64,000 bases of DNA from Gymnorhina tibicen (lineage: Eukaryota > Chordata > Aves > Passeriformes > Artamidae). The notes under the pieces are model-generated. The model saw only the letters and a program-made list of their open reading frames with translations. It did no database searches and was not told where the DNA came from. Made by a program: the position numbers and the translations under genes. Where the stretch lies: contig VXAZ01000587.1 of NCBI GenBank assembly GCA_013399875.1, forward strand, positions 604,617 through 668,616. The letters are read 5' to 3'. Positions 10,599 through 23,300 of this stretch are shown here, piece by piece (the first letter of the stretch is position 1; each line of letters opens with the position of its first letter).

Positions 10599-13500
10599 GT
10601 AAATCCATCCAGGCTTTTTTCACTAGGACAATGGAGTATCATGATACTGACTTTTGAAGGAGATAAAATAAAAAAAGAATGCAGTGACAGCCAGATGAAT
10701 CCTTCCTTTCTGAATGGAATTTGCACTGTATATGGTTGTGCTAGATCTGGTTATTCATAGCTCAATAACCCTCAACTTCAGGGGGTTCTATTTGTGATGA
10801 CCTCAGGACACTCAGGCTATGTTTATCATAACCTCAGATGTCGATGCAGAATTCTAACAGCATATTTTTGGTGGAGATATGAAAAATACAGAACTGGTAC
10901 GAGAAAATACTGAGGAGAGCCATTTGGTCCATCTCATTTATTACCAGGTATGGTGTTCAGAGGTCTCTCTTTCTGAAGTGATCCATACATTTGTAGTCAA
11001 TTTTTTATTGTACCAAAATACTTAACCATGCAGTGATTTCTTCTTCCTGACTTTAAATATATTCTTTTTACAAAATAAAACACTTGTAGCATCTTTTTAT
11101 ATACACAGATGGTTGGATAAGAACCAGCTTTAAGACCTGGATTTGTGGAATCTGTGTGGTTAGAGCCACCTTCTACAGCCATTTCTCCAGTTAAATAGGT
11201 GTGATACATCCAAAATGTACCGCCCCTGTTGCATACTTGAGGTGTCAAAATGCTCCTGTGATTGAATTCTAAAAGCCTGGGCTCACATACGTACACACCG
11301 TACACTGAAACATTCTTAATGCTGTAAAATAAAATACTCGACAGGCACAGGTGCTAGCTATCCATCTCATGCCTTCAGTCAGGGAGGAGAATTGGGAAGA
11401 GAACAATAATGATAAAACTTAGAATCTGTATCATAGTACATGCTCAACCAAACCAGTGTTTATCAAAGTAAGCTCTTGGCATCTCTATATACTTCAGCAA
11501 GTCCAGGATTTCACCCAAGGCTTAATGGAAATTCCTTCTTTATGGTTCTGTATTATTTACGAGTGTATTAAGGCTTGAGATTTTACTGGACATTTTTTCA
11601 GTGGCTTTCTCTTTTCTGTGCAAAGCAGGCAATAAAGTAGGTCGGTACAATCAAAGCAAACAAATGCAAAATAACAAAACGTGTGACTGTGTATGGCAGA
11701 AATGCTACTGGATTACTACTGTGTATTTATTATTTTATTTTGGGAAACAGCTGGAGTAAGACCTTTCCCAACTTTTAGATAATTATATGGGCTACTGTTG
11801 CATGTGTTCTAAATGCAAAATAACGTAGGGGAAAACTGCCCTATTCCCCTGTAAAGCTGTGCTCCTTGTAGAGTTCAAAACTCACCAGTTGACTCAGAGT
11901 AAGAGCAATTCTCTGTAATGATTGCCTTATTCATTACCCATCTGTCAGAGACAGGGACGCCACTTAGTCACAGAAATGTAAGGTTTTCCAGCTGTTTGCC
12001 ATTTGAATGGTAGATAAGCTGCTGAACTGAGGGAATCTAATAAAAGGGTGTCGTTCCTAGGGAATCTGTGTTAGTAATTGGCTTACAGAGAGAACTCCAC
12101 CACATTTCCTCACTTTTTCCATTCCCTCACTTACTGATAATGAAGTCCATGATATCCTACTAAATCCTATGTAAATTCAGGCCAGAATAGTCATTTCATA
12201 ATCTAGTAAGGGTGTGAAAGAAGGATGTAAGGTGCTGGGGATCTGAGTGCAGTTTAGCATATCAAGTGCAGGGTTAGAATGAGTATGTCAGCATCATTCC
12301 TGAGGCATCTGCTGTGGGCATGCACTGGTGAGCCAGTTCTTCTAATTATAAAAGGGAGAAAAGAAAGTGTCAGAATACCTTTGCATTCAAAGGGCAAATT
12401 GAGGCTATGTCAAAACTGCATTTTCTTTCAGAGCTCCCTCAAGAGAGTTAGGCAAGAAGGGATGCTATTGATTTCAAACTGGCTGTGATTTAAAGATGCC
12501 TAGACTGAGGGATACCAGATAGTGCTGTTTATTTGCAATATGACCTATCCTGCTCCTCCATACGTATAGTTCTGTAGATTGCAGGAGTGATCCCTTCTAT
12601 CTGGGAATAGCTGTGCTTCCAAGAGCTGAAATGTCTCCCAGTGCAGCTGTTGCTCTGTTAGATGGTTATTTGCCTGGCTTGTGGCATCAGCAAGGATTGA
12701 ATTTTGTCAGCAACCGATGAGGGTCAGGCATTGAACAGATTGTTATCAGACTTGATGTTGTTCTGATCTGCCTCCTTACTCCTGCCTTACTTTGCTTGTC
12801 GTAACTATCACATTGCTGAAATAATTTTGACCCTTTTAACAGTAATTCCAGTCTCTAGTTTTTCACACCTTTGACAAAGACTGTCCATTGCAACTGAGTT
12901 ATTCTCCACAAACCTAAATATTACTGTTCTGTGAAGCTGGAATGCAGAATATTTGGGAGATGATAGAGAGAAAGAGGGGGGCAAAGAGCTGAGACTAAAG
13001 GATCAGTGTATTCCTTCCTCCCCTATAAAAGAGAAGGGAAAACTTCTCTGATGGGAATTTGTCTAGTGTAGTGGTAAATTCCCTTTATCAGCCTTTTATG
13101 ATATTGGGTTCAGTGCATCTGTAGCATCTGTCTAGTTTGTGTACCTCTTGCATCTCTGTTGTCTCTGCCGTGCTTGACAGTAGGTTATTGCAACAGAGGC
13201 CCTTTCTGGAGTAGAAGACTTTTATTGACAGGACTTTGTGAAAACTTTTTTCACACAGAGTGTGTGTATTGGCTCCAGTGCTGAAGTCACTGTGCTAAAC
13301 TCCACCATGCTGAGGTACAAAATGTGGTAGTCCCTTGACACGGCAATCAACCAAACAAGTTTTTGTGTGTTTTTTTTATCCAGTTGACAGAAAGCCCCAG
13401 AATAAGAAGGTATAAATATTAAAGGGAAGTTACTGAAAAGCTATTTTTTAAAGAATTTTGACAGGCAGTTTTTTTGCTAGTTAACCACATTTCAATAAAA

Positions 13501-16500
13501 TTCCTCTCTGAAGATCATGCTTTTGTTTGTTTGTTTGTTTCATGGCATTGTTAGACATGAACAATAAGTTGGCAGTGCCTGGTATGAATTCTTGGTCTCT
13601 TAAAAAGTCTCTGGTGAATGGTTGATCAAGTTGAACATGTGTTCTGTAATCTTAAATTACTGATTAGGTTTTTTTCCTCAAATGAGTCTGCTGTGCCCTT
13701 CCTCATTTTTCCTAATGGAGACTAACACTTTTTATATCTTTTCTTCATGAGAAGCCTGTGAAGGAAAAGACAGTGCTCTCAAAGTGTCCTGAAATTTAGG
13801 GGCTTATTACAATTCTGACTCTTCTGTGAGGATTGTGAGGTTTATCAATAATCCCCAGTACCAACATGATTTTGATAGCCATTACTTGAAAAGCAAAAAG
13901 AAGCGATCTTTTATGAGAGTCTCGAGTTGTACAGATGTAGAAAAAAAGTGGTAATGCAAAGAAAGATCAGCTCTGTACACACACAAGTTGAAGTAAGGAT
14001 TCATGAAAAATGTTAATTGTGGTGTTTCCAAAACTCACAGTGTTTGACTTTATGATCTTAATTTTCTTCTGATGTTGGAGTAATTGATAGTTCTAATTGC
14101 TGATTTACACGGTTGGCACCAGCATCTCAAATGTAGCAGGAGATATCTCAAAAAAGGGAATTTTGTTCCAATACCAGTCTTTCAACATCCACAAGGGCTG
14201 CTTCTCCAGGTGGGTTATTGTCTGAGTACACAAGCTCCGTAAACTTTTGCATGAAGGCAGGGATGGGTTTCCTGAAGTATCCCAAGGGGCTGTTAATGTA
14301 CAAGCAGGTGCTGGCATGTGGAAGAGAATGGAGAACCAGCTATGGCAAGAGGAAAATTAGGAGCATTATAAACTGTGGAAGAGAAGAAATAATGGAAAAA
14401 ATTTGGTGAACTCTCAGGAAGAGGGAGAGAGATACAAGACAGAAGAGAGGAAAGTAATGAGGTCCTAATGTATGCAGTATGTCAGAAGAAACGGCAGCTA
14501 GGAAATAGGGGAACCTTGGAAGTCACTGTAAGAAGATAAAGGAAGACATCAAGGAATTTCTCATAGAAATCCCCTCTTCTTCTCTCTGATACTTTTTCAA
14601 AATATATCTAAGAGAAATAACATCATTTGGCAAATCAAGTATGTATTAGGCTGTAGTGTATGAAATCTCTCATTTCTAAGTTTGTATTTTGGCTTTGGTA
14701 ACCTTCAGTGAAGGACTTCCAGGGTTGGAATGATTACTGTACCACATGGTGACAAAGCTTTGTTCATCCAAAAAATACGATGCTAATAGCTAAAAGAGAG
14801 AAGTTATTTCTAAGTTATCTCTTCTGCTTTTATGTGGTGTGCTATTTCAAGTTTTGCAGGCCTGATTGTGTGGGTTGTGCTTTTCCCATTCTAAGTGACA
14901 CTCACCTGCAGCAAAATGACCTGGCACAACTGGGACAGTGCTCATTAGAGTTGGTGCTGAACAGGGCTAACCCAGTCTCTCTTCTAGTTCTTTTGAAAAT
15001 AAGGTAGACATGTGAGAGAGACTTTTTTTTTTAATCTATTTTTGAAATTATTATTTTATCCACCCAATGAATATTTACCCACCCACTTCTTCTCCCTGCT
15101 TGCCCAAGGAGACTGCCACCCTCTTCACTGGCCTCTGGTTCCTGGCCTAGATGTAAAGGTGCAAGGGAAAAAATATGGCTTCATCAGAGCCACACTGGTA
15201 TCTGCAGTAGATGCTGTGATGTTGAGGAGTGGTCCTGTACTTTCCTTTGTGGTTTGTGATCCTTGTCCTTTGTGACTAGAAATTTTGTTCTTTTCTATTC
15301 CGTGTAAAGAAACAGATGGTCTACTCTGCAAAACAGTGCCATTAAGTCATATTTAATCTTCAAGATTGCAGATACTGGCCTGCATTTATCAGTAAAAGAG
15401 CTCCCATCAGGATTGGCACAAAGATTTCCATTTAGTGCCTCTCTGGAGCTGAAGATTGATATTAACGTTCCAAAAAAATTATCTTACTTACAGTCCAGTA
15501 AACCAAAGTGGTATTCCTGTAAAATGCCGAGTTCTAAATGTAAATTAGTCTTTTTCCTGTGAACTTTATTTCTTGTGGATTTATGAGCAAAACTGAAAAT
15601 AGAGATGTTGCTTTGTTAAGGGAAAGGCCAGTACACCCAGTTTTAAGATAATGGTGCATTGGAGTATAATCAAAATAGGTGTCTAAAGAACTAGATTGCT
15701 TCATGTTTCTTAGGGATTTTTTTGTGAAAGAGGCGATTTTGGGGTTTGAGTGTTTTTCAGTTCGTACCCCACCCTTCTAAAAAATACATACACTCTCCCT
15801 CTTCAGTTTCGAGAAACACCCCCAGGGCATCCTTTTTATTTGAATTGATTTTCTGGTTGTTTATCTTTTTCAATCTGGTCATGAAAAGCACATCTGGTTC
15901 CTATTTTAATCAGTATTCCAGTGGGAGCAACATCATATTATAGAAGGCTAACAATGCTAAAATAATAATCCATAATGATGCAACTTCTGGTAATTTAAAA
16001 CTGTTTTATCCACTGTTTGTAGAAGTGTGTTAATGATGTCGGCCAACTGATCTCTTTGGAGATTAAACTCACCCTGGGTCCTCATAACAGGGAATATCTG
16101 ACATCCACGTAGGCGAACCCTTGGAACTGTCAGCAGTTCCTGAAGTGTCAGAGCATTCCAGTACTTACAGAAAGTGCAAGACTGACAGTTGTGCAAACTG
16201 AAGCGATCGCTTGACAAAGAGGTTGGGTAAAACAACCCCCATGCTGGTTTAGATGTAAACTACTTCTGCCTTTTATTTGACGTAGTTCTGCCTCATGAGG
16301 TGACAGAGTTGGAGGTCTTGCTCTTGTTTTTCTTCACTTTGTTAGTTGATTCAATACTCAGCATATATGGTAAGACCGCCAGAAAGTGACAGTGGTTATT
16401 TTATTACAAAGCTGCGTGCTAGCAGATAAACTGAGATAGGTTGCCAAACAGCCTTCAAGTGGTAGGACTTGTTTTCTATATATAATTCTTGTCTTGGTGT

Positions 16501-17116
16501 AAGCTAGCAACAAAGAGGAGAGACTTCTACTGTTTCTCTGACTAATGCGTATTTAGCACTTACGTAAAAGTGAAACTTTGTATCTCTGCAATTCCCACAT
16601 GTGTGGTTCAGCAAAGCGCCGCCCCCAGTACTTTTGCTGACAAGGTCTTTGTTGAAGTGTGGACCTCTCAGTCACGTTCATAATTGCAGTGCCACTTCCT
16701 TTAAAGTGTATCATTCTGATGCCATCTCCAGACTAGAGCTCCACATGATAGCAGAATAAACTGAAGAGGCTGTCCTTTAAAGATAACCACGAGGTGGGGA
16801 GAACATACTGCTATTTGTTGAGAAAGTTCTGATAACAGAGCAGTCTATCTAAAACTTTCATTCAGCCTTCAAAATATTTATTTGAGCTATCTCTTTGATA
16901 TACACCTGCTTCTCCCTTGACTCTTCAGTAAAGTTTTTCAATGAAGTAGGTTGTAGCATATCTTAAGCTGGGAAGTCAAACTTAATACTGGTATGATTGA
17001 GTAAGGAGTGGCATTCTTGACAGGATGACAGAGTTAGGTATTATTTATTTTAAAGACTAAACTTACAAGTGATAGTTGATATTTGTGGCCTTCTTTCTTC
17101 TCTAACCTGGTGTTAG
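10599..17116 (+). other. Candidate FAM227B intron; nothing else recognised
   Basis: AT-rich unique-looking sequence between two candidate exons. It holds a GTTT microsatellite at 13521-13540 and short chance open frames. I see no transposon, RNA gene or further convincing exon. Confidence 0.4.
13521..13540. repeat. (GTTT)n microsatellite
   Basis: About four to five units of TTTG/GTTT inside AT-rich sequence. Confidence 0.8.
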
Positions 17117-17259
17117 GAAAAGTTAAAGCCCAAAAGAGCCCCCAAAACATTAAAATTTTACAAAATCAGTTTTTAGATAAGAATGGTTATGTTTTGGAGA
17201 ATAACTGCAGTTATTCTAACTCACCATTAGTGGAATCCTCCTCAAGGTCTGTATTCTTG
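17117..17259 (+). CDS. Candidate FAM227B exon (phase 1 to 0)
   Basis: Seen: the best plus-strand exon of the series. The acceptor has a long pyrimidine tract (CTTTCTTCTCTAACC, then GTTAG) ending at 17116. The frame is open for 2 bases plus 47 codons, and the donor TTCTTG|GTAAGA is close to consensus. The peptide starts KVKAQKSPQNIKILQNQFLD and ends in a serine-rich stretch (SSSRSVFL), as in a disordered carboxy-terminal region. The incoming phase matches 10598 and the outgoing phase matches 18379. Inference: near the carboxyl end of FAM227B or whatever gene this is. I cannot identify it by sequence. Confidence 0.45.
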
Positions 17260-18378
17260 GTAAGAGAGTATGGAGAAGGTATCCAAGTTAACCTCAGCAG
17301 CAGGTTTCTCCAGTTCTCTAAGTAACTCTGCTCTTAATTTATCAGCTTACTTTCCTGTTTTAAGACAACTGATTAATATCTTAACACTTCCATGGAAGTG
17401 GAATATTCCATGGAATAAAACCAGACATTTTTCTCACAGTTCTAAACTAATAAATTATATTAAACATCAGAGGACAGCAATGCAAATTTCAGAGGAGATA
17501 AGCTTTTGAAACTCTGTGTCTGAACTTCTGTAAATAACCTGTGCTCAAGGTCAGAGTATCAGGTCAGGGATATCCAGTGACTACACACTAAAGCAGGGGA
17601 GCTGCAATATCTCTCATCACTGATGTTTTTGGTTTGAATTTTTAAATAAACCAGGAACAAGTGCAGGGTATATATAGTATCACAGCCTTACGCTGGCAGA
17701 GGGAATCTCTTGAATAATTTTATTCCAGCATCTTGAAACATGGAGTTGGTTAAACTGGTGAAATGTTATATTTTCAGCTATCCATTTACAATAGAGAATC
17801 TCCAGAAGATTATCAAGTGATACTCCTTGCTCTCATTTTAACAGATGCTACATTCCTGGTTGCTTTTGTGAACTGGATTTTATTATTTGTTTTGCTTTTT
17901 TCCTGTTTTGACGCTGTATAATTTGAGAATTTAATCTGTATTTTAAAAACCGTTCTCATCTGTAGAATGTTTCATTTTGAAAGGACTTTCATGAGTCCAA
18001 AAATTTTTTTGATTCTACTGAAGGAGAGGGTGGAGAATCACTGTTCTGTCCCGTTGGCACGTTTAAATTTCCCTAGCAGCCAGTTTCAAGCTGTGGATAC
18101 TGAAACAAGTTTCCAATCTGGGTTGCTCTTCAAGTCGTAGATGGTGTGCATTGTTTGTGATGTTGAAATTATACCCTGACTACAAACCAGATTTGTCTTT
18201 CCAGATCTTTGGTTTAATTTCTAAGTGTCTCCTCCAGTATATTTCTCATATGTATCTCAATTTAAGTTCTACATAGATGCTTCCAGGATACTTGGGGAAT
18301 AATTGTATAAATAATGAAAAGGAAATAAAACTTCCTGTATGTAAATTGCAATTTCTGAAATTTGATGGTTTTCTTCAG

Positions 18379-18465
18379 AAAAAGAGTTTACTGACTGCAT
18401 ACCAGGAGGCATATGCAAGCAGCAGGCATTCTGAAGAAATAACAGAGAAAGTCCTTGTAACTTGA
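18379..18465 (+). CDS. Candidate last coding exon of FAM227B
   Basis: Seen: acceptor TGGTTTTCTTCAG ending at 18378, then 28 codons and a TGA at 18463-18465. The peptide reads KKSLLTAYQEAYASSRHSEE and continues ITEKVLVT. It starts in phase 0, as the previous exon requires. An AATAAA follows at 18732-18737. A possible donor inside (GTCCTT|GTAACT at 18456/18457, also phase 0) means translation might continue into a further exon. Inference: this is the 3' end of the plus-strand gene, about 21 kb short of the GALK2 3' end with which it converges. Confidence 0.4.
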   Translation, partial: KKSLLTAYQEAYASSRHSEEITEKVLVT

Positions 18466-18731
18466 TATCATAGCTGGGGAAGGTGAGGTACAAAGGGGAA
18501 GACGTACATTTTCCATGGCTATGAGGTGATGTAGCCATAGATCTTGGAGTTAAGTGCAGGTGGCCTCACTGCAGGAGCTTTCAGAATGAGGTGAGCTGCT
18601 TGGGCTGTATCTTGAGTGTTTCACTTTCTGGTTTTCCCCTCGTCAACATATTTTTCCTTCTTTATTTACAAAAGAACATATCTGTTCAATTTTCTATGTG
18701 CATGTACTTAGGAACAGTATATATATTGTTA

Positions 18732-18737
18732 AATAAA
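18732..18737 (+). terminator. Candidate poly(A) signal for the plus-strand gene
   Basis: AATAAA, 267 bases after the proposed TGA. In AT-rich sequence this hexamer is common, so the evidence is mainly positional. Confidence 0.3.
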
Positions 18738-20335
18738 ACACATTCCTAGAATGGGATAAAGGCTCAGAAAATTATGAAGTCGTGGAACTTCTGTGACTTT
18801 TGAGAGCTACTTTTATGTCTTGCCTCACCCCCAATACATTGCTCAGCTTGTGGCAGCTCAAGCATGTAGTTTTTCACAATTTTCTCCTTGACTTCAGTGT
18901 TAGAGCAGATGTTCTTTTTGCCAGATTTTTTCAGAATACTTCCCCTCCCCTTCTGCCCTGTAAAAATCATTAGCTCCACCTTCTATTTTGAAAGATGCTG
19001 CTGTCTTGTTTATGGAAGCCAGTTCAATTTTTCCTTTGGCTCAAGAAGTGTTTGGTTTCCTAAAACTGTTTTTTCTGTGTGCATCGTGCCAATTTTGAAT
19101 TTTTCTAAATCAGTTGCATGGTAAGTAGAAGAAATACTAAAAGAAGTATTTGGTGTGAACTCACTTTCTCCAAGTAGATAGAGTGAAATATAAATCTAGG
19201 TGTAGTTTATAAAGCAACATTTCTCATTTTCTCAATGGGCAATCTATTCATAAATAAGTGGCATAATGCAGCCTTTTCTGTTTCACTGGTTTTCTTTCAC
19301 TTTCTCACTACAAGTAAGATGATAGTGGATCACATATTTCCTCTATTCTGAAACAGAAAACCCACCTGACTTCAATGATTTTGCTTAAAAACCGATCGTG
19401 TGATAAAGTCACTCTATTTAACATCCAATATTATAAGATAAGAATATTAAGAGCAGCTTTATTGTACAAAATGAAAGCATATAAATTATCTCTGCTTTAT
19501 CAAAGCTTTACACGTTCTAGAAACAGATGCCTTTTTAAACCAACACAAAATTCCTAGATATTAACTTTTCAAACAATAACAGCTGTTAGAAATCGATCCC
19601 TTTTGATTAACTACTCTTGGAATAGCCCAGATTTGTTTTAAAATTAAACACTAGCACAGAATGACTTTCTAAAATCAATGTATTGTTTTCATACTCAGTC
19701 AAAGGAAATTCATGTTAATTCAGAATTGATTGTATATTTAGCCCATATTTCATAATAAGGGAAATCTTTCGTAACAAAAGTTAAAATGTTAGTTTTGCAT
19801 TTTCTCACCATTTAAAGGCTGTGTAATGCAGCTTTCCTATTTAATTTTTTATGGTTGTTCTACTCTATTCACAAGAGTGACAAAGGAGTTGGGGCAGGTA
19901 TGGATTGAGTCAGTTGTATTCCTTGATAGATTAAATTTTTCTGGCACCTTCTTGAAGAAATGAGTCCGTTTAGGAGTTTAACTTGGTCTCTTTTTTTTTA
20001 AAAAAAAATTATTTTTAATTGCAAACAGATAAAAGTGTAAATTAAGTATTTGGAGATAAAGTTTCAAATTGTAGGAGAGTGCCTGGTGTCAAAGAGCTGG
20101 ACTCTGGCTCGATCCTCTGCCACATGCCAGTGTAGACATGCAATTCCCTGTCCCACTGCACCTGTTCCAGCTTTTTGCTATTCTGAGAATACATTTGTGT
20201 GTGTGGCAACGAGGCTTTTTTTTAAATGGGGATGGATTTCTGGTGCCTCTGGGCAACAGTAACCAGTGTATTCAGAGCCTGGGATAGCATCGTGCTTTCC
20301 CAGTCATGATTTATTTTAAAAGAAAAAAGTTGATG

Positions 20336-20364
20336 ATTCTTTCTTTCATTCTTTCTTTCTCTTG
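20336..20364. repeat. (TTCT)n microsatellite
   Basis: Imperfect run of TTCT/TTTC units interrupted by one CATT. Confidence 0.8.
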
Positions 20365-23300
20365 ATTTTACTGCAATTTTAGACTAAAAGGTTTTGGGAA
20401 TTTCAATGTTCTAATCTATAAATTGATAGCATGGTTTAGTGGGCAGTACTAGAGAAAAGGAGTAAAGCTGAAGTTATATATTATTCATAACCCTCATTCA
20501 AGACAGTAATTTCTGTTAGCCAAAACCAGCTTCCTGCATTCCAGGTGATCAAAAGCAACATGTGATCTGTGGTTTATTGTCCATCCTGGGCAGTACTGCA
20601 GTTGTCACTTTCCCCTCCACTTAGAAGCAGCAATAACTGCATGACTGCATTAATGAAGCTGCTAATTGTCACTGCCAGAGATACTATCATTTGCGGGGAT
20701 TTAAATCTTTGCTGATTAACTTCATTACAATGCTTTTCCTGTACTTTGACCCTGAAGACAGGTACAATCCATATTTTGTTTGACACCTCATACCAGATTC
20801 AACCACGGGAGCCAATATATACACCTACAGAAGTACATGGTATCTTTGCTCAGATGTTGAGTGTATATCCAAAAAATAATTGTGTATGAACTGAAGTGTC
20901 AGACCCTCAAAATAATATAATCAAGTATGATTAAATCGATGTTCAACTTGGATGCTTCCTAAGGGCATATCTGTAATAAACTCTTCCTCTGGTGGTGATC
21001 TTCTAAAAGCACTCAGATTGCTGAATTAGTGGCAATAATTATTAATGAAGGATTAAGGACTATAAACTACCTTCTGGCATTCAGACAGGGAGAAATAAAG
21101 CAGACTTTCCCTTACTGTGAAAGAAATATAGAAGTGTGGAAAATCTGGTATTACATGTTGATGCTTTCAGGAAAGGAACATTAAGTACTTTTAGGTATTT
21201 GCACTAAGAAAAGGAGATCTCAGAAAGATTTGAGTTCCAGCTACTGCACCAGTTCTTTTCTGCTTCCATCTTCCAAAATCGGGGAATGTATTAAAGTGTT
21301 ACCAGGTCCTCATCACCTGATCGTTGTTCATTCAAAATTACTGTAATAATTAGAACCAGAATCGTAGCTCCTTCCTTTTCCTAAGCCTCAAATAGCCTCA
21401 GAGAATAGAAAGGCCTTGGGTGTTTCATAATTTAATGAAAAAATGGAAGCAAGCTGAATTCCTAAAGCCTCTTGGAAGCTGCTCTTTCACTCAAAAGTCT
21501 CTTGAAATCTGAGTGGCAGTAATGGGGAACAGAATTTCTGTACCTGTTTTTTGAGGTGTGGGTTTTTTCATGTATGCATATTTGAATGACCAAGACCTCC
21601 CTACCCACTTTCCAAGACTCCCATATATAAATGTTTGCCACCATGTTAAAAATTCATCAGCTTTCTGCTGCCAGTACTGTTCCTGCTGTTAGTCAGAGGG
21701 TTATATGCAGTATTTAATCAGAAAGAAAGAATACATGTATCTTCTACTCCTTTTATTCTTCTATCGTGCAAAAATATGCAAAGCACTTTATATAGATTAT
21801 TTCATGGCCAGTAAAAAAGAGAGAGCAAATTTATTTTCCAAATTTTTTTTTTTAAATTTGGACTTAGCCCATTTCTGTACCCTAAAATCTGCTGCTCTAG
21901 ATTGTTGAAATATTTTGTTAGCACCTCCCTAGCTGAAAATAAAGAGACTTTTTTTCCTGCCAGCATGCAAGTGCTGCTTGGAGAGGTTCTGGAAGCATTC
22001 ATCCACCGTGTAATCTCTCTGACAGTGCACACGCTGCTGGTGGAATTTCCTAGATAGGCATGCAACACTCGTTTGCCTCATCTCATCAAAGGAGCAGGGG
22101 AACTTGACCCATCAAAATTGTCATGCTTTTTTGACTAGGTAATTATAAATAAAGCCTCACTTTCAGTTGTTAATAATTCCTCATTTCTTACTTTCATTTG
22201 TGGTTATTTCATGGCATGCCACAATAACTAATGACAGCCTAGGTACTCTGGTTTTTAAATCAAAAACATTTTCAAGAGTTAAATGCTTTCATTTAAGTTG
22301 GAAAAATCCCAGCAGAGTAAAAGCTTATATAGTACAATTTGTGCATGATACTAGAGCAGACTCAGAGTTCATTCTAAGTTTCTGCATGCTAAGCATCTAC
22401 TGAAATCAGTGACAGCTGCACATGAAGAGAGACCGCAGAACCCATCCACAGCTTAATGATTAATAAATAGTATGAGATAATCTGACTCCATTTTAATTAG
22501 AAAATTTTGATTCAGGATTTGGGATGAAATTCTGTCTAGACTTCCATATGAGTTTCTAAGGTATGAATTTACTTCTGAATATGTCCTGTATAAAGGGATC
22601 AGGTACTCATCTTGAGCAGTTTGCTCGTGTGGCTTTTCCTCTACACCTTCAGTTTATAAATCTATTTTTGAAATCAGCTCTTTGTATATATGAGATATTT
22701 TCAACAAATTCCTCTGAAAATTTATTGCAGCAAAAGTGATATTGTTTCCAGCTGTTTCTATCCAGAACTGATATTAAATGCTGGAAGATAACACTACCAG
22801 ATCACTTTCTCTATCAGACTTTGACACTAGGTCATGGGAATTAATAATGTTCAAGATGTATCTCAGATTGGAGCTGGAAAGGCCAGTCAGAGATACCAAC
22901 CAGCACAGATGTAAAAGCCACACTCTGATCCAATTATTACTTTTCACTGCAAAAGAGGCAAAATCTTCTGGAGGTCAGTGACAGGGGCTGGTCTGTCTGG
23001 GTGGCCTGTATGTCTTCTCTGCAGCTGATCTAGTCTGAATATCATTCAAGACACTTTCAGGTCATTCAGATAGGAACATTTTATTCCTTCCCACCAAACA
23101 TAGGATATTGGTGAGATAAGATATCAAGAAAGACACTGTCTGAGTTAATACCATCAGATTTGCTTCAAGTTTTTACTCTTACTGCCGTACTTTGTTAGGT
23201 CGTAACATAACTGTAGGTCAAGTTTCCACACTATTTCCAAATTGTGTGTGGGAGATAACCCTAAGGGTGGTATAAAAGTAACCATGTTGAAAGCACAAGA

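Noticed and set aside
10840..10912. Plus-strand FWWRYEKYR-like stretch that might have been the FWWh signature
   Set aside because: The surrounding acceptor and donor are poor, it lies between candidate exons that already join in phase, and it stops after 15 codons.
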